Shown one piece after another: positions 9,008-16,382 of a DNA stretch of 64,000 bases. Origin of the DNA: Hyphomicrobiaceae bacterium (GTDB lineage Bacteria > Pseudomonadota > Alphaproteobacteria > Rhizobiales > Hyphomicrobiaceae). Within the stretch, counting starts at the first letter, position 1. Each line of letters starts with the position of its first letter. The position numbers and the translations under genes are program-made. Under the pieces are notes generated by a model. It did not search any database. It was not told the DNA's origin and worked only from the letters and a program-made list of their open reading frames with translations. The DNA is taken from the NCBI GenBank assembly GCA_016793635.1, contig JAEUMD010000013.1:186001-250000 (forward strand), read 5' to 3'.

Positions 9008-9985
9008 ATGGACCCCGTGGTTCCGAGACTCGAGCAGGAGGAGCGCCGCCGCCGCGGTCGCCTGATGTTCCGCCACCGCCGCATTCCGGTGCGAATGATG
9101 GTGCCGAACTTCTTCACGCTGCTCGGGCTCTGCGCCGGCCTGTCCTCGATCCGCATGTCGATCGAGGGGCGGTATGAGCTGGCGCTGGCGGCGATCGTGT
9201 TCGCCGCATTGCTCGACGGCATCGACGGCCGCGTGGCGCGCCTCCTCAAGGCGTCTTCCCGCTTCGGCGCGGAGCTCGACAGTCTCGCCGATTTCGTCAA
9301 CTTCGGCGTCGCGCCGGCGGTGATGATCTTCACGTGGGGCCTCGGCGACACCAAGAGCATCGGTTGGATCGCCGTGATGATCTTCGCGCTCGCCTCCGCA
9401 CTGCGCCTCGCGCGTTTCAACGTCATGATCGACGAGGACAAGCCGAAGTGGCAGTCCAACTACTTCACCGGCATGCCGACTCCGGCCGCCGCGATCGTGG
9501 TGCTGCTACCGATCTATCTCGCCCATCTCGGCCTCGACCTGCGCGATGCGCGGTGGATGAAGAACATCATCCTCGCCTACACGCTGCTGATCGCGTTCCT
9601 GATGGTCTCCAACATCCCGACGTTCTCGGGCAAGCTGATGGGTGAGCGCATCTCGCGCGAGTGGGTTCTGCCGATATTCATGGTGGCGGTACTCTACGTG
9701 GCGATGCTCGTGACCTACCCCAACGAGACGCTGGCCGGGACGACGCTGTTCTATCTGGCGATGATTCCGTTTGGATGGCGCAGATTCCAGAAGCGCCTAG
9801 CGGCCGACGAGAACGCCGCCGCCGAGGCGGAGGCCGCGCGATCGGGAGGTGGCGATGCAGGTTCGGCCCCGGGAGGGATGCAGTCGGGCAGCGCAACGAG
9901 CAGCGCGGCACCAGCGGATACGTCAGGCGAGACGGGCTCCAAGCCGCGGCTGGTCGAGTTGAGGCCGAACGAGCCGCGCGGCTGA
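9008..9985 (+). CDS. pssA: CDP-diacylglycerol-serine O-phosphatidyltransferase
   Basis: Joins serine to CDP-diacylglycerol to give phosphatidylserine, the substrate of Psd encoded just upstream. This is an integral membrane enzyme with the CDP-alcohol phosphotransferase signature D-G-x2-A-R-x8-G-x3-D-x3-D at D73-G74, A77-R78, G87, D91 and D95. About eight hydrophobic segments follow. The last 70 or so residues are a hydrophilic Ala/Gly/Ser-rich tail of no known function. The ATG at 9008 has GGAG 7 bases upstream; an earlier ATG at 8948 lacks this. Confidence 0.95.
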   Translation: MDPVVPRLEQEERRRRGRLMFRHRRIPVRMMVPNFFTLLGLCAGLSSIRMSIEGRYELALAAIVFAALLDGIDGRVARLLKASSRFGAELDSLADFVNFGVAPAVMIFTWGLGDTKSIGWIAVMIFALASALRLARFNVMIDEDKPKWQSNYFTGMPTPAAAIVVLLPIYLAHLGLDLRDARWMKNIILAYTLLIAFLMVSNIPTFSGKLMGERISREWVLPIFMVAVLYVAMLVTYPNETLAGTTLFYLAMIPFGWRRFQKRLAADENAAAEAEAARSGGGDAGSAPGGMQSGSATSSAAPADTSGETGSKPRLVELRPNEPRG

Positions 9986-10057
9986 AAGGCGCCCACGCTC
10001 GCACACTCGGTTCAGAGGGCCGCTTCAGGCGGCTCGCTGTTCGAGCTATTTCGTTTC

Positions 10058-11512
10058 TTATTTCGTTTCTTCGGCCGCGCGATGGTAGATGTCGTCGGTC
10101 CGAATGATATCGTCCTCGCCGAGATACGTACCGATCTGCACTTCGATGATCTCGAGCGGAACCTTGCCGGGGTTTTCGAGCCGGTGCCACTGCGTCGCGA
10201 AGATGTAGACGCTCTCGTTTTCCCGCACGAGCTTCTGCGTGCCGCCGATCTCGACCGACGCGGTCCCCTGCACGACGATCCAATGCTCTGAGCGATGGTG
10301 GTGCATCTGCATCGACAGTTTGCCGCCGGGCTTCACGTGCAGCAGCTTGACCTGGAAGCGCGGCCCGAGCGAAAGGGTCTCGAAGAAGCCCCACGGACGG
10401 AAGTTGCGCAGGTGCTGCTCCTGCTCCTTCCGGTTCAGCCCCTTGAGGCGCTGCACGACCTTCGAAACGTCCTGCGCGCGGCCGCGATCAGCGACCAGGA
10501 GCGCGTCCGGCGTGTCGACGATGATGAGATTGTCGACGCCGATGGTCGCGACCAGAGATTTCTCCGAGTGCACGTAAGTGTTGGTGGTGTCCTCGAGCAC
10601 CGTCTCGCCATGGGTGTAGTTTCCGGCTTCATCGTGCGGGGCGATGTCCCAGAGCGACGACCAGGAGCCGACGTCGTTCCAGCCGACATCGATCGGTAGC
10701 ATGGCCGCCTTGTCGGTCTTCTCCATGACGGCGTAGTCGATCGAGATGGCGGGAGCCTTGGCGAAGGACGCGCGGTCGAGGCGCTCGAAGCCGAGATCCT
10801 CCACACGATCGGCATAAGCGGCACGCGTGGCGGCGAGAACCTCCGGCGCAAGCCGCGCCATCTCATCGAGCAGGGTGCGCGCTGACAGCACGAAGATGCC
10901 GCTATTCCAGAAATACTCCCCAGTCGCGATGTAGTGCTCGGCCTTGGCGCGGTCGGGTTTTTCGGTGAAGGCGGAGACGGTGAAGGCACGCCCGGCGAAG
11001 CCGCCGAGATCTCCACCCTTGCGGATGTAGCCGTAGCCGGTATTCGGCTCCGAGGGCACGATACCGAACAAGACAAGGCGGCCTGTCGCGGCCACCTCTG
11101 TCGCTCGCCGCACGGCTTCGAGGAAGCGCGCCTCGTCCTGGATGACGTGGTCGGACGGCATCACTGCGATGACGGCATCCGGATTTTCGGCGAGTGCAGC
11201 CAAGGCGGCCACCGCGATGGCCGGTGCGGTGTTGCGGGCGACCGGCTCGAGGATAATGGACTTGGCCGTCAAGCCCGCGCGGTCCAGCTCCTCACGTACG
11301 AGAAAGCGATGATCGTTGTTGGCGAGCAGGATCGGCGGGGCGAAACCTTTGGCGGCCGAAAGCCGCTTGAGCGTCGAACCAAGAAAGCTCGAGCCACGAC
11401 CGTTGAAGAAGCTGATGAACTGCTTGGGGTAGAGCGCACGGGAGAGCGGCCACAGCCTCGTTCCGGAACCGCCCGAGAGGATGACAGGAAAGACCTGACT
11501 ACGGTCGCTCAT
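10058..11512 (-). CDS. manC: Mannose-1-phosphate guanylyltransferase / mannose-6-phosphate isomerase
   Basis: Makes GDP-mannose for surface polysaccharides. The 484-residue protein has the nucleotidyltransferase signature PVILSGGSGTRLWPLSR at the N-terminus and, after the transferase domain, a C-terminal cupin domain (PWGFFE, then MQMHHHRSEHWIVVQG) that carries the isomerase activity in type II enzymes (AlgA/XanB/ManC). It reads - strand and converges with pssA. The start at 11512 has GGAG 7 bases upstream; the frame continues upstream but the extra residues are low-complexity. A dyad, GTGACC-N3-GGTCAC, lies 27 bases before the start codon. Confidence 0.93.
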   Translation of the reverse strand: MSDRSQVFPVILSGGSGTRLWPLSRALYPKQFISFFNGRGSSFLGSTLKRLSAAKGFAPPILLANNDHRFLVREELDRAGLTAKSIILEPVARNTAPAIAVAALAALAENPDAVIAVMPSDHVIQDEARFLEAVRRATEVAATGRLVLFGIVPSEPNTGYGYIRKGGDLGGFAGRAFTVSAFTEKPDRAKAEHYIATGEYFWNSGIFVLSARTLLDEMARLAPEVLAATRAAYADRVEDLGFERLDRASFAKAPAISIDYAVMEKTDKAAMLPIDVGWNDVGSWSSLWDIAPHDEAGNYTHGETVLEDTTNTYVHSEKSLVATIGVDNLIIVDTPDALLVADRGRAQDVSKVVQRLKGLNRKEQEQHLRNFRPWGFFETLSLGPRFQVKLLHVKPGGKLSMQMHHHRSEHWIVVQGTASVEIGGTQKLVRENESVYIFATQWHRLENPGKVPLEIIEVQIGTYLGEDDIIRTDDIYHRAAEETK

Positions 11513-11909
11513 CGCGGGCTCCATCGTGCGCTGTCCAAGTGACCACCGGTCACGCGGCCTCGGAGAAGATGGACGCGCGGCCGAAACCATCGAGCCATCG
11601 GGTGAATGTCGTGTGCGATGAAAACTTCGCGCGCTTCCATCGCGATCGCTGGCACCCGAAGCCCACGGCTCAGAGCACCTTCGACGGCGATGATGCACGC
11701 ACGCCGCGTCATCCCTGTCGATCTTGCTCTACCGCGTAGTTATGGCACAGGTTCGTCTATGTCGTGGTCCCTTACCCCTCGGGACTATTTGAATAGGGTG
11801 AACGTGCGTGTTGGAGCAGCACCCGCGCCGAAAAGGGGGGACGCACGTTCTGAAGTGAGGCTCTTGGCGGCGCCCGCGCGATCGTCCGACGCTCTCATCC
11901 TTAACCGCG
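11513..11909. other. Region between manC and the HerA gene
   Basis: 397 bases containing no convincing gene. Two inverted repeats are present: GTGACC-ACC-GGTCAC at 11539-11553, close to the manC start, and GAACGTGCGT / ACGCACGTTC at 11800-11809 and 11841-11850 with a 31-base spacer, downstream of the HerA-type gene. Either may be a control site; no factor can be named. Confidence 0.4.
11539..11553. promoter_or_regulatory. Dyad upstream of manC
   Basis: A perfect inverted repeat GTGACC-ACC-GGTCAC centred about 34 bases before the manC start codon. This is the position expected of an operator or an activator site. The binding protein is unknown. Confidence 0.35.
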
Positions 11910-14057
11910 TCATCGTTGGCGCTGCATCAGCCGGTCACGAAGCGAGCGCAGTGTCTGGCTACCGGCCTGATCGCCATCGCCCGCTGCCGCCGGAGGCGGT
12001 GTCGGCGTGTCGCGGCGAAGCATGGAACCGGCGGGACGGGGCGGAGAGGGCGGGGCGAGCTCGCGGCGCACCGGAGCGGCGGCCGCGGCATTCCGGGCGG
12101 GGGCGAGTGCCGGCGTTTCGCCAACAGTCCTGGCGCTCGGAGCATAGGAATCGCTGGTCGCGGTTCGCAGCGGCGCCGGTTCGCGCACCGGCCGTTGGGG
12201 AGCGGGCGCGACGGCAGGTGCGGCAGGTCGGGCCGCGGCGGCGAACGACCCGTTGTGTTCGTCGTTCACGGGTCGCGGCTCGTAGTGGCGCGGTGCGCTC
12301 GGCGGGCTCATGTGGCCGAAGTCCTCGTCGCGCTGATCGCGGCGGGTTTCGTTTCCGAGCACGGCGTCGGCCATCATGGCGATAGACTGATCCTGCTCGT
12401 CGTCCGATGCGCCGGACGAGCGCCAGCGCTCAACGATGTGCTCGAGGAAGCCCTCGTCACCGACCGACTTCTGCCAGCGGTCTGTGAACTTTGCGCTCGA
12501 CGAACGCGGCATCGCCGCCTTCGGTAGCTCGTCGAAGCGGATGCGGACGGGCAGTGTCACGCCGTCGCCGAAAGCAATGGCCTCGCGCTGGCCGAGGGCA
12601 GAAAGGAACTCGAGCAGACCCGAGCCGGTGTCCGAGATGGCCGATTGCACGATCGCCTGGTCGCGGTCGTTCGACATGCGCAGCGCGAAGACCGTATTGC
12701 ACTGGGACAAGATCGTCGGATCGATCTCCGCCGGGCGCTGCGTCACGATGCACAGGGATGCGCCGTACTTGCGGCCTTCCTTGGCGATCTTGGCGATCGA
12801 GCGCTTGCACGGCTCGAAGCCGGCCGAGGGGTTCGCGGGAACGTAGCGGTGGGCTTCCTCACAGACGATGGTGACGGGCACCTGCCCCTCGCTCCACAGA
12901 GCGAAGTCGAAAGTCATGCGGCAGAGTACCGAGACGACGACGTTGACGATCTCGGTCGGGATGCCGGTGAGTTCGAGGATGGTGATCGGCCGCTGGTTGA
13001 CGGGCACGCGGAAGATTCGGCCCAGCACCTGCGTCATGCCGTCGTAGACGGTGAGCGAACCGAACATGAAGCCGTAGCGGCTATCCTGCGAGATGGCGTC
13101 GATACGCTGCTTGAGAACGCGGAAGGGCGAGAGATCGCGCTTGTTCTCGAGCTTGCCCATCCGCTCGTCGATCAGACCCGTTAGGTCCGAAATTCGGTAG
13201 GGCACAGGCGTGTCGACCGTGTAGCGGCCGTGATCGACGACCCCGCGGCGTACGCTGCCGCTCTGCTGGGTGCGGCCGCCCGAGTAGCGCGACTTGGCTA
13301 TCGGTATCAGCTCCTGGAGAATCTCGATCTCGGCCTTGCGCTCCCCGTCGCCGATCAGGACCTCGACGATCTCCTCGAATGTGAGCAGCCAGAATGGCAA
13401 GTGCATATTGCGCGGGCTGATGACCTCGGCCCACTCGGGGAATGCCGTGGCGTACTCGTTGTGAGGATCGAGCAGCACGATATGCGCGGCTGGGTTCTTC
13501 TCGAGGATCGCACGGAGGATCAGCGCTGTCGTGCACGACTTGCCGGTGCCCGTGGTGCCGAGGATGGCGAAGTGTTTGCCGAGCAGGTCGTCGACGCGCA
13601 CCATGGCCGGGATGGAGCTGTCCTGGCGGATGCAACCAACCCGCACCGACTTCTTCGTGTCACCGCAGAACGCGATGGTGAGTTCACTCTTGTTGGCGAT
13701 GCGCACACGGTCGCCGAGAGTGGGATAGATCGTGACGCCGCGGTTGAAAGTCTGTGCCTTTCCGTCGGCAGATTTCCAAAGTTCGCCGACGAGGCCGAGC
13801 TCCGCGATCCAGATCTCCGAATCGCCTTCGCGCTGCGCCGGAACCGGTACGCTCAAAGCGGAGACGATCGCGAGAACGATGGTGTTGTGCGTGTCGATGG
13901 CGAGCAGCGTGCCCATCTCCGGCCGGTGCAATTGCTTGCGGCCGCTCGCATCGATCTTCCCATCGAGCAGCAGGATGGCCTTGGCGCCCGTTACGGAGAC
14001 GATGCGGCCGATCGTGATGTCGGTTTCAGTCGAGTTTGACGTAGAGTGCGGGTGCAT
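11910..14057 (-). CDS. HerA-type ATP-binding translocase (DUF87)
   Basis: FtsK/HerA-clade ring ATPase of 715 residues. An N-terminal HAS-barrel-like segment (ITIGRIVSVTGAKAILLLDG) is followed by the DUF87 ATPase core, with the P-loop GTTGTGKS at 167-174 and Walker B near VTIVCEEAHRY; the arginine-rich region REGRKYGASLCIVTQRP is typical of HerA. The final 130 or so residues are a Pro/Ala/Arg-rich tail. In archaea and some bacteria HerA works with the NurA nuclease in DNA end processing, but no nurA-like gene is adjacent. Instead a histidine kinase gene ends 56 bases upstream on the same strand, so the two are probably co-transcribed. Start 14057 is taken as the first ATG before the HAS barrel. 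Confidence 0.85.
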   Translation of the reverse strand: MHPHSTSNSTETDITIGRIVSVTGAKAILLLDGKIDASGRKQLHRPEMGTLLAIDTHNTIVLAIVSALSVPVPAQREGDSEIWIAELGLVGELWKSADGKAQTFNRGVTIYPTLGDRVRIANKSELTIAFCGDTKKSVRVGCIRQDSSIPAMVRVDDLLGKHFAILGTTGTGKSCTTALILRAILEKNPAAHIVLLDPHNEYATAFPEWAEVISPRNMHLPFWLLTFEEIVEVLIGDGERKAEIEILQELIPIAKSRYSGGRTQQSGSVRRGVVDHGRYTVDTPVPYRISDLTGLIDERMGKLENKRDLSPFRVLKQRIDAISQDSRYGFMFGSLTVYDGMTQVLGRIFRVPVNQRPITILELTGIPTEIVNVVVSVLCRMTFDFALWSEGQVPVTIVCEEAHRYVPANPSAGFEPCKRSIAKIAKEGRKYGASLCIVTQRPAEIDPTILSQCNTVFALRMSNDRDQAIVQSAISDTGSGLLEFLSALGQREAIAFGDGVTLPVRIRFDELPKAAMPRSSSAKFTDRWQKSVGDEGFLEHIVERWRSSGASDDEQDQSIAMMADAVLGNETRRDQRDEDFGHMSPPSAPRHYEPRPVNDEHNGSFAAAARPAAPAVAPAPQRPVREPAPLRTATSDSYAPSARTVGETPALAPARNAAAAAPVRRELAPPSPPRPAGSMLRRDTPTPPPAAAGDGDQAGSQTLRSLRDRLMQRQR

Positions 14058-14112
14058 ATCCGGAGCTTTCAACAACGGTCGTGTCAGCGTTAGAGCAGGG
14101 GTTATGCCGGCC

Positions 14113-14985
14113 TCAAGGATTGAGCTCACCAAAGATCATGTCTCGTCCCTTTGCGGCTGAAACGTCATGACGGGACGGCAGCAGGATCGTAACCGACGTG
14201 CCTTCGCCCTTTCGGCTCCTGATGTCGATGCGGCCGCCATGGAGATCGACCAGCGCGCGAGCGATCGGCAGACCGAGGCCTGCGCCTTCGCGCCAGCGTG
14301 TGCGACCGCCGTCGACTTGACCGAAGGGTGTCAAGGCCACGTCGATCTCCTCGTCGGACATTCCAACGCCGCTGTCGGCGACCGTCACAGCCACAGCGCC
14401 ATCGACCGTGGCCGTGCCCTCGATTTGCACCCGGCCGCCGTTCGGCGTGAATTTGATCGCGTTGGAAATCACGTTGCAGATCGCCTGGCGAAGCTTCGTG
14501 CTGTCGCCGCGTACAGGCGGGAGCGGTGCTGCGACCGACAGCTCGAGCGCGACACCTGCGTCGAACGCCTGCTTCTGGAAGGAGGTGCGGCAGTACCTCA
14601 AGATTTCGTCGATGCTCGTCTCACGCGCATCGATACTGAACTTCCCGCTTTGGATCTTGGAAATGTCCAGGATGTCGTTGATGAGCGTCGCGTATTCGAC
14701 GATCTCCTCCTGCGGCAGGCGCCGCCGGTCGTGCTCTGAGAGGATCTTGGAAAAGCCGATGATCGTGTTGAGCGGAGTTCTGAGCTCGTGGCTCATGTTG
14801 GCGATGAACTCGGATTTCACCCGGTTCGCCAACTCGGTTTCCAGGCGCGCGGAATGCTCGGCCGCGCGGGTGCGCTGGCGCAGCACGGCGTCACCCAGCA
14901 GCGCCGAGTATTCGCCCATGAGAGACCTGTTTTTGCCCTTACCGAAGGCGTCGTTGATCATCGCCTGGACAGCCCGTTTGCGCAT
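14113..14985 (-). CDS. Soluble sensor histidine kinase
   Basis: Cytoplasmic two-component kinase of 290 residues with no membrane segment and no recognisable sensory domain. The dimerisation/phosphoacceptor motif is MSHELRTPLNTIIGFSKIL with H66. The ATPase domain has an N-box (AICNVISNAIKFTPNGG), G1 box (DSGVGM) and G2 box (GAGLGLPIARA). The first 55 residues are helical and charged. No response regulator is adjacent; the gene precedes the HerA-type ATPase on the same strand. The signal may come through a partner protein binding the short N-terminus. Confidence 0.9.
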   Translation of the reverse strand: MRKRAVQAMINDAFGKGKNRSLMGEYSALLGDAVLRQRTRAAEHSARLETELANRVKSEFIANMSHELRTPLNTIIGFSKILSEHDRRRLPQEEIVEYATLINDILDISKIQSGKFSIDARETSIDEILRYCRTSFQKQAFDAGVALELSVAAPLPPVRGDSTKLRQAICNVISNAIKFTPNGGRVQIEGTATVDGAVAVTVADSGVGMSDEEIDVALTPFGQVDGGRTRWREGAGLGLPIARALVDLHGGRIDIRSRKGEGTSVTILLPSRHDVSAAKGRDMIFGELNP

Positions 14986-15332
14986 TCGACAACCAAGACT
15001 TTAATGGCGAACGTATAACTTGCAGTTAATTGGAGCCCGTTTTCGGCGTTTCTCTCGATGAGCCTGGCGGGTGTTGTTGATTTCCAAGTAATTGTTTTTA
15101 TTTAGTAATATCGCCTGATGTTGGGCGTCGGCGAACTGGTCCGGCTCAAATCTTTGTACGGATCGAACGATGGTGGACACGGGCGGCGGTTGCCTCCGCC
15201 CGGTGGACCCTGTCGACGAACCGTGTTCGCAAAGATCGCCGCATTCGCGACGGTGCTGGACGAGTGATCGGCAAATCTGTTTGGGTGGCTTGGGGATGGA
15301 GGACGCCCGAAATTGGGCCGGGAGGGGGAAGA
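14986..15332. other. Divergent region between the kinase and the barrel protein
   Basis: 347 bases between two divergently read genes, so it should hold both promoters. A notably AT-rich patch at about 15075-15115 (TTTTTATTTAG and nearby) stands out in this GC-rich genome and is the likeliest promoter zone. No named operator was recognised. Confidence 0.4.
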
Positions 15333-16310
15333 ATGCGCCGACGCGCACTCGTGACCGCTTGCGTGGCGGCGCTTCAGGCGTGGCTCGCCGGGAGTGTGGA
15401 CGCCGAGCCCTCCATCGGCCAGTTCGAGCTCAAGGATCTCGAGGCCGAGCCGGGCGAGATCGAGTTCCAAAGTCAGAACGCCTGGAGCTTCGGCAATCCG
15501 CGCCGCCGTTTCAGCGAGGAGGCGCCGGGCGCGTTCGTCTACGACGACAATTCCGCGACGAAGCAGCGCCATGCGCTCGAAATCGAGATGAGCCTGACGC
15601 GCTGGTTCCGCACCCGCGTCGGTATCGAGTACGAGAAGGAGCGCCTCGAGGATCCGCCGTCCCCTGCGCTGGCGGATGCCTATGCACCTCTGGAGCTGAC
15701 CGAGGTGGCGCTCGAAGGTGTGGTGATTCTGAAGCACGTGCCGGAAGGCGGCGTCGGTTTCGGCCTGCTCGGCGAGTTCGAGCATCCGCTCGGACGTGGC
15801 GAGATGAACTCGATCTTGTTCGGTCCCATCGTCGGTACGAAGAGTGGGCCCTGGTCGGCGTTACTCAACGTCATGCTCGTGCACAAGTTCGGCTCGGGCG
15901 AGACGTCGGCCGAAGGACTCGAGCGCGATGACAAGTGGGATCTCGCATACGCCGCGCAGCTTAAATACGCGTTTGACCCGCGCTGGGCGCTCGCGCTCGA
16001 AGCCTATGGCACATTCGATCGCCTCGGGCACACCGGCGAGCCGGGCGAGGGGGCTCTGGCGTTCGGCGATCACGACCAGCACCGCATCGGGCCAATCGCG
16101 TACTACACTTGGCGCAAGGGCGAGAGCGGGGCGGTGCGCGGGCTCGGTCGGCTGCCCGCGGGTGGCCTCGACGACGATGACGCCAAGCCTGGTGGCGGCG
16201 GCGAGAAGGACGATGACGTCACGGTGACGCTCGGCACCGGGCTTCTATTCGGCCTCAACGGCAACACGCCGGATGCGACCCTCAAAGCAAGCCTCGAAGT
16301 TGAATTCTGA
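15333..16310 (+). CDS. Predicted outer-membrane beta-barrel protein
   Basis: Exported protein of 325 residues. A signal peptide (MRRRALVTACVAALQAW, continuing to about A24) is followed by alternating amphipathic strands ending in a C-terminal phenylalanine (LEVEF), the mark of an outer-membrane barrel. A charged loop (DDDDAKPGGGGEKDDDV) lies before the last strands. It resembles the MetA-pathway/transporter group of uncharacterised barrels in general pattern, but I do not recognise a specific family. GGAGGGGGAAG just before ATG 15333 fixes the start. It faces the TonB-dependent receptor gene tail to tail across a terminator, which hints at a shared role in outer-membrane transport. Confidence 0.75.
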   Translation: MRRRALVTACVAALQAWLAGSVDAEPSIGQFELKDLEAEPGEIEFQSQNAWSFGNPRRRFSEEAPGAFVYDDNSATKQRHALEIEMSLTRWFRTRVGIEYEKERLEDPPSPALADAYAPLELTEVALEGVVILKHVPEGGVGFGLLGEFEHPLGRGEMNSILFGPIVGTKSGPWSALLNVMLVHKFGSGETSAEGLERDDKWDLAYAAQLKYAFDPRWALALEAYGTFDRLGHTGEPGEGALAFGDHDQHRIGPIAYYTWRKGESGAVRGLGRLPAGGLDDDDAKPGGGGEKDDDVTVTLGTGLLFGLNGNTPDATLKASLEVEF

Positions 16311-16325
16311 TGCCGTTCCAAAATG

Positions 16326-16355
16326 CCGAAGGTCGCCCAGAAGGGCGACCTTCGG
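16326..16355. terminator. Bidirectional intrinsic terminator
   Basis: A perfect 13-bp stem CCGAAGGTCGCCC / GGGCGACCTTCGG with an AGAA tetraloop, placed between the convergent barrel-protein and receptor genes. It can serve both directions. Confidence 0.9.
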
Positions 16356-16382
16356 TGTTTCGCTATCATGCTATGCGCAGGC

